DNA from: Phycisphaeraceae bacterium
Lineage (GTDB): Bacteria; Planctomycetota; Phycisphaerae; Phycisphaerales; Zrk34
Direction of reading: 5' to 3'
Assembly: GCA_028282805.1 (NCBI GenBank)
Contig: JANQHD010000009.1
Span: forward strand, 183,383 to 247,382
DNA length: 64,000 nucleotides
Shown here: in pieces, positions 8,574-19,515 of the stretch
Position numbering within the stretch: position 1 is the first letter of the stretch
How the letters are laid out: each line of letters opens with the position of its first letter
Position numbers and translations under genes: made by a program
Notes under the pieces: model-generated
What the model was told of the DNA's origin: nothing
What the model saw: the letters and a program-made list of their open reading frames with translations, nothing else
Database searches by the model: none

Positions 8574-9770
8574 TCAGTTTTCCGCCGGGTCGGCTTCCGG
8601 CTCGGTCTCCGGCTGGGGCTCCGGGGGCGCGGGCGGGGTGGCGGTGACGTTCAACATGAGGCTCGCGCGGGGCAGGCCGATCTTCTCCGTGGTGAGCAGG
8701 CCGTCGAGCCCGTCGCTTTCCCTGCCGACCCACTGGTAGACCGCGTCTTCAAACATCAGGAAGTCGCTCTTGGTCAGCGCGGCGACCATGTCGGGGGCCT
8801 TGCGTGTCTCGGGCCAACCGGCGGGGTCGAACTTGCGCACGGCGTAGACCATGGCTTGCTGGCAGTGGTCGACCAGGTTGAAACCGATCACCTGGACCCG
8901 CTCGTCGCTGTGGGGCGTCAGCAGGCGTGCCGCGAGCTGCGCGTACTTGCCGGTCATGCGGGCGTAGTCCTTGACCGGCTTGCGCATGGCGTCTTCGTCC
9001 TTGATCCACATGAAGATGATGTTGCCGTGCAGCCTGGGCAAGGCACGCGTCTCGGCGTCGATGTGCTCGGTCAGGCCCGACTTGGCGTAGCGTTCGACCC
9101 AGCTTTCAAGCGCGGCGATCTGCAGCGCGATGGCGCGGGTGATCTGCTGGTTGTCGTCGTAGACCGCCGCGTTGGAGATGTTGTTCAGCGCCGCGTACAT
9201 CTGGCTGCGGATGAGGGACTCCGGCTCGGCGTTCACGACGCCGGCCACCGCGTCGATCACGTCGGCGACCTTGTCGGTGGGCAGCTTGTTGGTGGTGATC
9301 TGCGCCAACGCCGCGGCGGCCCAGTAGCGGACGGCGAACTGCTCGTCCTTCAAGCGCCCGGCCGCCAGGTCGATACCGAGCCCGTCGGGCAGCCGGCCGG
9401 CGACGATGAGCGTGTTCATCCGCACGGTCATCTTTTCGTGGCGGTGCAGGCCCTTGCCCTGGAGCGTGGTGGCGCAGAGGGGCGCGTACTGGGCTTTGAA
9501 GACGGCGGTCGCGGTGGCGTTCTTGAGGGGTTCGACGAGCTTACGCCGCGCGTTGGCCACGTCGTGGTCGTCGCCGGCCAGGGCCATCTGGTCGACCCAG
9601 AAGGCGCAGTACTCGCGGATGGACTTGAGGTTGGCCTCGGTCGGCTGGGCCTTCATCCGGTAAACGTCGGAGGGGATGATCGGCTCGACCTGGGCCGAAA
9701 CGCCGGACGCGACGATGCCAACCAGGCAAAGCGCCGGCAGCACGGATCGCACAAAAGAAAAACGCAGCAT
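8574..9770 (-). CDS. Hypothetical secreted protein, 398 aa
   Basis: Family not recognised. Signal peptide MLRFSFVRSVLPALCLVGIVASGVSA with cleavage after the SA-type site, then a mostly helical body whose middle part (residues about 120-230, WAAAALAQITTNKL, VVNAEPESLIRSQMYAALNN) recalls helical HEAT-like packing. The C-terminal tail is Pro/Glu-rich (PPAPPEPQPETEPEADPAEN). ATG 9770 follows GGAGG at eight bases; upstream in-frame codons lack a site. The gene precedes oppA by 55 bases on the same strand, so they may share a transcript. Confidence 0.65.
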   Translation of the reverse strand: MLRFSFVRSVLPALCLVGIVASGVSAQVEPIIPSDVYRMKAQPTEANLKSIREYCAFWVDQMALAGDDHDVANARRKLVEPLKNATATAVFKAQYAPLCATTLQGKGLHRHEKMTVRMNTLIVAGRLPDGLGIDLAAGRLKDEQFAVRYWAAAALAQITTNKLPTDKVADVIDAVAGVVNAEPESLIRSQMYAALNNISNAAVYDDNQQITRAIALQIAALESWVERYAKSGLTEHIDAETRALPRLHGNIIFMWIKDEDAMRKPVKDYARMTGKYAQLAARLLTPHSDERVQVIGFNLVDHCQQAMVYAVRKFDPAGWPETRKAPDMVAALTKSDFLMFEDAVYQWVGRESDGLDGLLTTEKIGLPRASLMLNVTATPPAPPEPQPETEPEADPAEN

Positions 9771-9991
9771 CAGGAGCCTCCAGGCGGTGCGTCGGCCGCG
9801 GCACGACCTCTGTCGAGCCACGGGGGAAGGCGGGCGCAAAGCTAGCAACGCCTCACGGCGCTGTCAAGAAATCATAACCGATCCCCGCGACCCTTTCAGC
9901 TTGTCACTGCGGCAGTTACATGCAACGCCCGCCCGGCGCCAAGCCCGCCGAACGCGATCGGGCGTCGGCGGAGCGATCGCGGTGTTTTGCG

Positions 9992-10837
9992 TTATTCCGC
10001 CGCTACCACGCGGTTGTCGATCAGCCGCACGCGGTCCACGTGCGCCGCCACGAGGCACACCACCGGCTCCAGCGCGAGGTTAATCAGGTCCAGCGGCTTG
10101 AGCGTTTTGCTGTGGCGCACGGCCGCGTAGTCGACGCGCACGTCGTGGGTCGCCATGACCCGCCGCATCGCGCCCTCGACCTCGTCGGGGTCGGTCTCGC
10201 CGTCGGCGATGGCGCGTTCGGCCTCGGCCAGCGCCATGCTCAGCGACAGGCCGCGTTTGCGCTGCTTGTCGTCGAGGTAGGCGTTGCGGCTCGACAGCGC
10301 CAACCCGTCGTCGTCGCGCACGGTCGGGCAGGGTTCGATCCTGATCGGCAGGCACAGCCCCGCCGTCATCGCTTCGATCACCCGCAACTGCTGGTAGTCC
10401 TTCTGGCCGAAGCACGCGACGTCGGGTCGCACGACGTTCAGCAGCTTCGCCACCACCCGGCACACGCCGCCGAAAAAGTGCGGGCGGAACTCGCCCTCGA
10501 GCGTCTGCGCCAGCTCCGGCACGCTCAACTCGATCGCGCCCACCGCCGGCGGGTACAGCTCGTCGACCGTCGGGTTGAACACCAAGTCCACGCCCTCGGC
10601 CCGGCACTTGGCCAGGTCCGACTCGATCGGCCGGGGGTATTTCTCGAAGTCTTCGTGCGGCGCGAACTGCGTGGGGTTGACGAAGATCGAAACCGCCACG
10701 TGGTCGGCCAGCTGTTTCGCCCGGCGGACCAGCGACAGGTGCCCGGCGTGCAGCGCGCCCATGGTCGGCACCAGCGCCACCGTGCCGAGGGCGGCGCGGC
10801 GCTGGCGGGTCTCGTCGATCGTGTGGGTGACGATCAT
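9992..10837 (-). CDS. panC: Pantothenate synthetase
   Basis: Condenses pantoate with beta-alanine using ATP in pantothenate and CoA synthesis. The 281-residue length is standard. Motifs: nucleotidylyltransferase-type VPTMGALHAGHLSLV, FVNPTQFAPHEDFEKYPR, the pantoate/ATP pocket FGGVCRVVAKLLNVVRP, FGQKDYQQL, and the KMSKS-equivalent GLALSSRNAYL. The gene lies 32 bases downstream of a glycosyltransferase on the same strand. panB and panD are not in the window. Confidence 0.97.
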   Translation of the reverse strand: MIVTHTIDETRQRRAALGTVALVPTMGALHAGHLSLVRRAKQLADHVAVSIFVNPTQFAPHEDFEKYPRPIESDLAKCRAEGVDLVFNPTVDELYPPAVGAIELSVPELAQTLEGEFRPHFFGGVCRVVAKLLNVVRPDVACFGQKDYQQLRVIEAMTAGLCLPIRIEPCPTVRDDDGLALSSRNAYLDDKQRKRGLSLSMALAEAERAIADGETDPDEVEGAMRRVMATHDVRVDYAAVRHSKTLKPLDLINLALEPVVCLVAAHVDRVRLIDNRVVAAE

Positions 10838-10869
10838 GCCAGCAATGTATCAGATCGTGCGCGGCGTGG

Positions 10870-11946
10870 TCACGCGCCGAAGCGGATCGGCTCGCCCGAC
10901 ACCTCGCGGTACACCTCGATCGTGTGCGCCACGAACGACGCGGCCCCGTGGTGCTCGTGCACGTACTCGGCGGCCGACCGGCCCAACGCGCGCATCGCGC
11001 CCGGCTGCTGCGCCATCGAACGGAACACCTCCGCCCACTGCCCCGGCGTCGGCCGCTCGACCAGCTTCGCCGTGCGCCCGTCGACGAGGTATTCGATCAC
11101 CGGGTCGCCGGCGGCGATGACCGGCCGCCCCGCGCTCATGGCGCTGAGCAGCAGCGTGCGCGCCGTGCCCAGCGCATCGGGGCAGACCACCGCGTCGGCC
11201 TGCACCAGAAGCGCCCGCGCCCCGCCCTCGGGCCCGACCAGGTTGACCATGTCCAGCGCGTTGAGCTTCGCCGCCGCCTGCCACAGGCGGTGCGTCGATT
11301 CGTCGATCGAATACAAAAACAATTGCAGCTGCGGCATCTCGTTCTTGACCGCCACCGCGCCTTCGAGCATGGCGCCCAGCGCCGGGCTCGCGCGGCCGTC
11401 GGTCATCACCACGCAGCACACGCTCGCCCCCGGCTCGGCCAACGGCTCGGGGCCCTCCTCCAGCCGCACCACGCCCGACGGCACGTGCATCGCCGGCACG
11501 TGGCTCAGCCCCGACCGCTGCACGCGGTGGAGCAACCCCGCCGTGGGCAGCACCAGCGTCAGGCCCGCCGAGTTCGTTTGCAGGCTGCGCAGCGCCGCCT
11601 CCACCTCGCCGACCGACCAGCAGTGCAGCAGCGTCGGCACGCCCACCGCCGAACCGAGCAGCTTGGCGGCGCGGATCAGCGAACCGTCCAGCACGTGCAG
11701 CACGTCGATGCCCGCTTCGCGCAACGGCTTGGCGAGGCCCCGCAAACGCACGTCTCTAAGCAACGGGTAGACCGACGGCCGGTACGTGATCGGCTCGCCC
11801 ATCAGGCTCACCGCCCCGTCGGCCTGGGTCTCCGGCAACACCGGCACCGACCACACGCCCTCGTCCACGAGACCCACCACGAGGTGACGGAACGTCGAAG
11901 CCTCGTGGTTCAGCCACATGCGATCGGCTAACAGCGCGACCTTCAT
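10870..11946 (-). CDS. Glycosyltransferase-like protein (GT-B fold)
   Basis: Probably transfers a sugar from a nucleotide donor. The 358-residue chain begins MKVALLADRMWLNHEASTFRHLVVGL, a GT-B N-terminal Rossmann start, has VLHVLDGSLIRAAKLLGSAVGVPTLLHCWS in the acceptor half, and a GT4-like donor half with LNLVGPEGGARALLVQADAVVCPDALGTARTLLLSAMSAGRPVIAAGDPVIEYLVDGRTAKLVE. The E-x7-E motif of classic GT4 enzymes is degenerate (C-P-D-A-L-G), so activity and substrate are uncertain. It starts 101 bases after the small basic gene and precedes panC by 32 bases. Confidence 0.7.
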   Translation of the reverse strand: MKVALLADRMWLNHEASTFRHLVVGLVDEGVWSVPVLPETQADGAVSLMGEPITYRPSVYPLLRDVRLRGLAKPLREAGIDVLHVLDGSLIRAAKLLGSAVGVPTLLHCWSVGEVEAALRSLQTNSAGLTLVLPTAGLLHRVQRSGLSHVPAMHVPSGVVRLEEGPEPLAEPGASVCCVVMTDGRASPALGAMLEGAVAVKNEMPQLQLFLYSIDESTHRLWQAAAKLNALDMVNLVGPEGGARALLVQADAVVCPDALGTARTLLLSAMSAGRPVIAAGDPVIEYLVDGRTAKLVERPTPGQWAEVFRSMAQQPGAMRALGRSAAEYVHEHHGAASFVAHTIEVYREVSGEPIRFGA

Positions 11947-12047
11947 GCCACTATCGTAACAGAATCATCATCTTCGCCCCCGGACTTCGCCCCCGAACAT
12001 TCGGCTCCCGTTCCGCCCCGCGCCCCGGGCAACTCGGCCCCGCCGCT

Positions 12048-12191
12048 TTAGACGGCGGAATAACCGAACTTGTCCTTGAGGCGCGCGGCCTTCAAGCACT
12101 TCTGCTTGCTGCCATAACCGGGCTTCACGCCCTTGTTGGCCTTGCGGTTCTTCCAGTGCAGCTTCGCTCGTTTGGCTCGGCGTCCAGCCAT
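12048..12191 (-). CDS. 47-residue highly basic protein, possibly ribosome-associated
   Basis: MAGRRAKRAKLHWKNRKANK begins a 47-residue chain with 11 Lys and 5 Arg and a single Cys. Its size, composition and absence of any membrane segment resemble tiny ribosomal proteins, but I cannot match it to bL34, bL35, bL36 or bTHX. The ATG at 12191 follows GGAGAAG. The stop lies inside a CCGCCG/CGGCGG hairpin. The gene is divergent from gyrB, with 213 bases between the two starts, and precedes the glycosyltransferase on the minus strand. Longer open frames over it would overlap the gyrB upstream region and are less likely. Confidence 0.6.
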   Translation of the reverse strand: MAGRRAKRAKLHWKNRKANKGVKPGYGSKQKCLKAARLKDKFGYSAV

Positions 12192-12197
12192 GGGTGA

Positions 12198-14930
<2,733 letters not shown>

Positions 14931-14937
14931 CCGGCGA

Positions 14938-15002
14938 GGCCCGCTTCAGCGGGCCGGGTGATCGGTTGATTGGTGAATTAGTGAATCGGTGAATCAGTAT
15001 TT
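14938..15002. repeat. Hairpin plus octamer-word repeat after gyrB
   Basis: GGCCCGC-TTCA-GCGGGCC forms a 7-bp stem at 14938-14955, eight bases past the gyrB stop and lacking a T-run. It is followed to about 14998 by degenerate tandem words tggtgaat, tagtgaat, cggtgaat, cag. These resemble the word-built arms found at 6545-6645 and inside rlmN. Confidence 0.5.
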
Positions 15003-15059
15003 CAAGAATCGACCTCTGCGCTTCTCTGCGCCTTCGCGGTAAATCAAACAACCAAAACC

Positions 15060-17105
15060 TCAACGCTCGTGCAGGGCATTCATCGCCCAACCCACCCAGC
15101 GCCGGGTGAGCTTGGCGCGGGTGAGGCGGACGCGCTGGGCCAACCGGTCGGCGACCGCGGCGAACAGGTTCTTCTCGGCCAGCAATCGTTTGAGCCGGAG
15201 CTTCAGCGGGTACCTGCCGGCTTGCGGCTTGATGTTCGGGCCGGGCAGGTACTCGGTGACGATGCGCTCGGCCGGGTCGGTCGCCAGCGCTAAATACTTC
15301 TCGCCGTAGCGCAGCACGAGGCTGCGCTTGACGAGCTTGGCCAGCGCCGCGTCGACCTCGGCTTCGGGCGATTCGCCGGCGAAGCGCTTGACCAGGTCGG
15401 CGCGGGTGCGGGCCTTGTCGCAGGCCTCGTAGACCGAGCGGGTCAGGCCCGTGACGCGGTGGAGCGGCCGCCAGTTGCACGGGCGCGAGTCGATGAACCA
15501 CAGGCTGCGCGTGCGCGGCATGGCCAACAGGAACGCGCGCCCGTGCGCCGCCTGCCAGCGTTTGACGATCTTGATCAGCTTCGCGCAGCCGGGGCTGTCT
15601 TCCTTGGCGTTGAGGAAGTCGGACTCGTAGGTGTAGGCCAGGCGTTCGAGCGCTTCGTGTTCGAAGGGGTAGACGTAGCCGTACGACGTGCGCGGCTTGA
15701 TGGGCGCGATGCCGAACTCGTCGGCCTGGTTGAAGTGCGGGCTGAAGCGGTCGACGTGGAGCACGCCGGTGTTCGACGGGGGCGTGAGGTGGTGGATGCG
15801 GTGCGCGACGGCGGCGACGTCGTCGAGCTCCTCTTCTTTCTCGCCGGGGAAGCCGTAGAGGTGGTTCCAGCCCACGCGGATGCCGTACTCGCCGCACCAC
15901 TTGAGCAGCTGGACGTTCTGCATGACCGAGCAGCCCTTGCGCATGAGCTTGAGGGTGTGATCGGAGAGGCTTTCGATGCCCGGCTGGATCATGCTGACGT
16001 TGGCTTGCGCGAGCATGCGGACCTGCTCGCGCGAGAGGTTGGCCTTGGTCTCGTAGAACAGCTGCACGTCGCCGCGCTCGGCGAGCTGCGGCAGCACCGA
16101 CTTGAAGTACTGCATGTCGAGGATGTTGTCGGCCATGGCCACGAGCCTGTAGCCGGTCTGGTCGGTGACCGCTTGCAGCTCTTCGACGAAGCGGTCGGGC
16201 GACTTGCTGCGGAAGGCCATGGTCTGGCCGTTGAGCCCGCAGAACGTGCAGTGTTGCTTGGCCCCCCACCAGCAGCCGCGCGCGCTTTCGAGGGCGAGCG
16301 CCGCGTTGACGCGCGGCCCGACCGCCGAACCGGCCAGCGCCTCGACGTACTCGCTGAAGTCGGGGTAGGGCATGCGGTCCATGTCGTCGCCGGTGAGCAC
16401 CTGCGCCCGCAGGGTCATCTCGGGGTAGTGTCGCGAGAGGAACCCGGGCACGCGTTTGTCGTGTTCGCCGCGCGACAAACGCTCGACGAGCTCGACGATC
16501 GACAGGTCGCACTCGCCCTGCCCCAGCCAGTCGATCTCGGGGAAGCGCACGAACAGCTCCTCGCCCATCACCGACTCGCAGTTCGCGCCGCCGATGACGG
16601 TCACGACGTCGGGGCGGGCTCGTTTGACTTGGCGCAGGATCGCCAGCGAGGCGCAGTTCTGCTGGAACGTCGAGGTCAGCCCGACCACCCACGGGTTGGC
16701 ATCGAGCACCCTCTCGCGGGCCACTTCGCAGAACTCGCGCGCCTGCGCGATCCACCGGCGCAGCAGCCGTTCGCCCGGCTCGCCCCCGCACGCCAGCGCG
16801 ATCGGTTCGATCATCGCGTCGATGTCGTACTCGGCAAGGTAGCGATCAAACTGCTCGTCGCTGTGGTCGAACAGGCAGTGCGAGAAGATGTACTCGCCGA
16901 GCATCGCGGTGTCGGTGTCGGAGCTGATCCAGTTGTAGGCGTCGATGCCGATCGCGTCGGCGTACCCCACGTTCAGGTAGAGCAGGCGCGTGGGGTAACC
17001 CGCCCGTTCCAGGTTGGCCTTCATCTGGCTGACGCCCAGCGCCGGCAGCTTCGGCATCTGAAACGGCGGCACCACCAACACGACCTGGCGCTCCGCTTTG
17101 ATCAT
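15060..17105 (-). CDS. B12-binding-type radical SAM protein of the RiPP maturation class 1 family
   Basis: A 681-residue radical SAM enzyme. N-terminal residues about 10-230 form a B12-binding-like Rossmann region (VVPPFQMPKLPALGVSQMKANL, VTVIGGANCESVMGEELF). The cluster motif is the unusual GCWWGAKQHCTFCGLNG, with cysteines near 278, 286 and 289 (Cx7CxxC rather than Cx3CxxC). This signature is characteristic of the bacteriocin/RiPP maturation radical SAM protein 1 family. SAM-site GIESLSDHTLKLMRKG and GWNHLYGFPGE follow. The start ATG 17105 is preferred to a TTG four codons up. Neighbours are gyrB and a kinase; I see no precursor peptide, transporter or second maturase nearby, so its substrate is unknown. 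Confidence 0.85.
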   Translation of the reverse strand: MIKAERQVVLVVPPFQMPKLPALGVSQMKANLERAGYPTRLLYLNVGYADAIGIDAYNWISSDTDTAMLGEYIFSHCLFDHSDEQFDRYLAEYDIDAMIEPIALACGGEPGERLLRRWIAQAREFCEVARERVLDANPWVVGLTSTFQQNCASLAILRQVKRARPDVVTVIGGANCESVMGEELFVRFPEIDWLGQGECDLSIVELVERLSRGEHDKRVPGFLSRHYPEMTLRAQVLTGDDMDRMPYPDFSEYVEALAGSAVGPRVNAALALESARGCWWGAKQHCTFCGLNGQTMAFRSKSPDRFVEELQAVTDQTGYRLVAMADNILDMQYFKSVLPQLAERGDVQLFYETKANLSREQVRMLAQANVSMIQPGIESLSDHTLKLMRKGCSVMQNVQLLKWCGEYGIRVGWNHLYGFPGEKEEELDDVAAVAHRIHHLTPPSNTGVLHVDRFSPHFNQADEFGIAPIKPRTSYGYVYPFEHEALERLAYTYESDFLNAKEDSPGCAKLIKIVKRWQAAHGRAFLLAMPRTRSLWFIDSRPCNWRPLHRVTGLTRSVYEACDKARTRADLVKRFAGESPEAEVDAALAKLVKRSLVLRYGEKYLALATDPAERIVTEYLPGPNIKPQAGRYPLKLRLKRLLAEKNLFAAVADRLAQRVRLTRAKLTRRWVGWAMNALHER

Positions 17106-17236
17106 GGTGACACCCAACTAGCCCAACCCCGATATTGTAAAGCGGCGGTGGCCGATCCCAAACGTTTTTCGCATTAACCGGAGCCCGCCCGCCCACGTGG
17201 CCGCGCAAACAGGGGTTCAGCCGCTATCATCCCCGC

Positions 17237-17902
17237 ATGCTTCGCCGGAAGATCATCGAACTGCTCGCCGAGCGGATCGCCGCGATCGGCCTGCCACACC
17301 CCGTGCGCGTGGGCATCGATGGGCCCGGCGCCTCGGGCAAGACGACGCTCGCCGACGAACTGGTCGCGCCCTTGCAGCGGCGCGGTCGGCCGGTGATCCG
17401 CGCATCGGTCGACGGCTTTCACCACCCGTCGGCCGTGCGATACCGGCGCGGCCGCGACGACGTGGCCGGCTACTACCACGACTCGTTCGACCACGCCGCG
17501 ATGCGACGGGCGCTGCTCGAACCGCTCGGGCCGGGCGGCGACCTGAAGTACCGCGCCGCGCAGTACGACTTCCGCACCGAGTCGCCCGTCGATGCGCCGA
17601 TCGAGTCCGCCGATCCGGGCGCGGTGCTGGTCTTCGAGGGCGTGTTCGTGCTGCGGCCCGAGCTGCGGGGGCACTTCGATTACCGCGTGTACGTCGACGT
17701 CGATTTCGATGAAACCACCCGCCGGGCGATGCGGCGCGACGCCGATCACTTCGGTTCGGCCGACGCGGTGCACGAAAGGTATACCACCCGCTATGTGCCG
17801 GGCCAGCGGATGCACCTCGATCACGCCCAACCACACCGCCACGCCCACGCCGTGATCGACAACAACGATCCACAACGCCCGAAAATCCGGTTCACCACCT
17901 GA
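17237..17902 (+). CDS. Uridine kinase-like P-loop NTPase
   Basis: Likely a nucleoside or related small-molecule kinase. The 221-residue product has Walker A GPGASGKTTLADEL at about 31-44, VDGFHHPSAVRYRRG (substrate lid region typical of uridine kinase/phosphoribulokinase relatives), YYHDSFDHAAMRRALLEPLGPGG, and FEGVFVLRPEL as the Walker B-type strand. Conserved REYTTRYVPGQ-like VHERYTTRYVPGQRMHL closes the lid. The exact substrate cannot be read from sequence; the divergent uracil phosphoribosyltransferase gene in this window is at least consistent with pyrimidine salvage. Divergent from the radical SAM gene and 41 bases before rimO. Confidence 0.75.
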   Translation: MLRRKIIELLAERIAAIGLPHPVRVGIDGPGASGKTTLADELVAPLQRRGRPVIRASVDGFHHPSAVRYRRGRDDVAGYYHDSFDHAAMRRALLEPLGPGGDLKYRAAQYDFRTESPVDAPIESADPGAVLVFEGVFVLRPELRGHFDYRVYVDVDFDETTRRAMRRDADHFGSADAVHERYTTRYVPGQRMHLDHAQPHRHAHAVIDNNDPQRPKIRFTT

Positions 17903-17943
17903 CAAGTGCTTTTCACCGCTGCGCCCGCTACAATCCGCCGCCG

Positions 17944-19452
17944 ATGCCGCACACCGACGCACAACCCACGCCAACCGAGCACGACGTGCAGACCGTCGCG
18001 TTCGTCTCGTTGGGCTGCCCGAAGAACCTGGTCGACTCAGAAAAAATGCTCGGCCTGCTCGCCGAAGACGGCCTATTGCCGGTCAGCGACGAGGCCGACG
18101 CCGACGCGATCGTGGTCAACACCTGCGGCTTCCTCGAGGCGAGCAAGGACGAATCGCTCGACGTGATCCGCGAGGCCGCCGAGCGTAAAAAGGTCGGCGA
18201 GCTCAAGCGGCTCGTCGTCGCCGGGTGTTTGGTGCAGCGGCACCGCGCGAAGATGCTCGAGTGGTGCCCGGACATCGACGCGATGGTGGGTGTGTTCGAC
18301 CGCGACCACATCGTCGAGGCCGTGCGCGGCGGCCGGCCCGAACAAAACGACCTCGCCGTCGACGTGCCGGTGTACTCGTCGATCGCTGCCAGCGCCACGA
18401 TCAAAAAGCAGCGCGAGCACATCGAGGCCGAGGGTTACTTCGAGTCGGACGCGGCGCGCCTGCGTTTGACGCCCCGCCACTACGCGTACCTGCGCATCAG
18501 CGAGGGCTGCAACCAGAACTGCGCGTTCTGCACGATCCCCTCGATCCGCGGCAAGATGCGCAGCAAACCGCTCGACGCCCTGCTCGCCGAGGCCCGCGAG
18601 CTGCTTGCCGACGGCGCGTTCGAGCTCAACCTCATCGGGCAAGACACCACCAGCTTCGGCGACGACATCGCTTACGCGCCCGGCCTGGCGGGCATGTTGC
18701 GTGAGCTTGATGCGCTGGCCGCGCAGCACGGCGGCGCATGGCTGCGATTGATGTACGCTTACCCCTCGTGCTTCACCGACGAGATGATCGACACCATCGC
18801 GCAGCTACCGAACGTGGTGAAGTACATCGACATGCCGTTGCAGCACATCAACGACCGCGTGCTCGATTCGATGCGCCGCAAGACGAGCCGCGAGCTGATC
18901 GAAACGTTATTAAACAAGCTGCGCGACCGCGTGCCGGGCATCGCCATACGCACCACGTTTATCACCGGCTACCCCGGCGAGACGCGGGCCGAGCACGAAG
19001 AGCTCGTGCAGTTTGTCAGTGACTTCGGCTTCGACAACATGGGCGTGTTCGCTTACAGCCCCGAGCCCGGCACACCCGCCGGCACGCTGCACGCAAACGG
19101 CGGCGCGCTCGACGACGAGCTCGTCGCTGAGCGATACGAAGAATTGATGCTCGCCCAGCAACGGGTCGTGCTCGACCGCAACGCGGCGTGGGTCGAAACC
19201 GCCGCCGAGTTCGACGTGCTGGTCGAGGGCGTCGATGAAGCGACCGGCCTGCCAGTCGGCCGCACCTACCAGCAGGCGCCCGACATCGACTGCATCACCT
19301 ACCTCAACACGCAAGCGCCCCTCACCCCCGGCGAACTCGTGCGCTGCATCGTTACCGACTACGCGGGCTACGACCTGATCGCCCAGCCGAGCAAAGAGCT
19401 GAGCGGCGACATCTCGCTGAACGTGATCGATCGATCTAACGACACGCAATAG
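17944..19452 (+). CDS. rimO: Ribosomal protein S12 methylthiotransferase RimO
   Basis: Radical SAM methylthiotransferase that modifies the conserved Asp of S12 (encoded here by rpsL). The 502-residue protein has the N-terminal UPF0004 domain with FVSLGCPKNLVDSE and cluster cysteines in VNTCGFLEASKDES and VAGCLVQRH, the radical SAM core with C189, C193 and C196 (GCNQNCAFC) and the RimO-type TIPSIRGKMRSK continuation, then a C-terminal TRAM domain (DVLVEGVDEATGLPVGRTYQQAPDID). The SRG/RGKMRS region separates RimO from MiaB. It is somewhat longer than the usual 430-450 residues, with an extra segment before the radical SAM core. Followed convergently by the sulfatase. Confidence 0.95.
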   Translation: MPHTDAQPTPTEHDVQTVAFVSLGCPKNLVDSEKMLGLLAEDGLLPVSDEADADAIVVNTCGFLEASKDESLDVIREAAERKKVGELKRLVVAGCLVQRHRAKMLEWCPDIDAMVGVFDRDHIVEAVRGGRPEQNDLAVDVPVYSSIAASATIKKQREHIEAEGYFESDAARLRLTPRHYAYLRISEGCNQNCAFCTIPSIRGKMRSKPLDALLAEARELLADGAFELNLIGQDTTSFGDDIAYAPGLAGMLRELDALAAQHGGAWLRLMYAYPSCFTDEMIDTIAQLPNVVKYIDMPLQHINDRVLDSMRRKTSRELIETLLNKLRDRVPGIAIRTTFITGYPGETRAEHEELVQFVSDFGFDNMGVFAYSPEPGTPAGTLHANGGALDDELVAERYEELMLAQQRVVLDRNAAWVETAAEFDVLVEGVDEATGLPVGRTYQQAPDIDCITYLNTQAPLTPGELVRCIVTDYAGYDLIAQPSKELSGDISLNVIDRSNDTQ

Positions 19453-19502
19453 CCGGCACCATACCTGGCGCCGACCGACCGGCGGCAGGCATGCCGCCGG
19501 CT
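19450..19502. repeat. Paired GC-rich hairpins between rimO and the sulfatase
   Basis: TAGCCGGCACCATA then CTGGCGCCG and a perfect GGCGGCA-ggca-TGCCGCC stem. The same two hairpin types, one around GGCACCA/TGGTGCC and one around CGGCGGC/GCCGCCG, make up the modules at 50146-50250 and 50441-50578. Placed between converging genes, it could serve as a bidirectional terminator. Confidence 0.6.
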
Positions 19503-19515
19503 GTGTACGCCGGCG

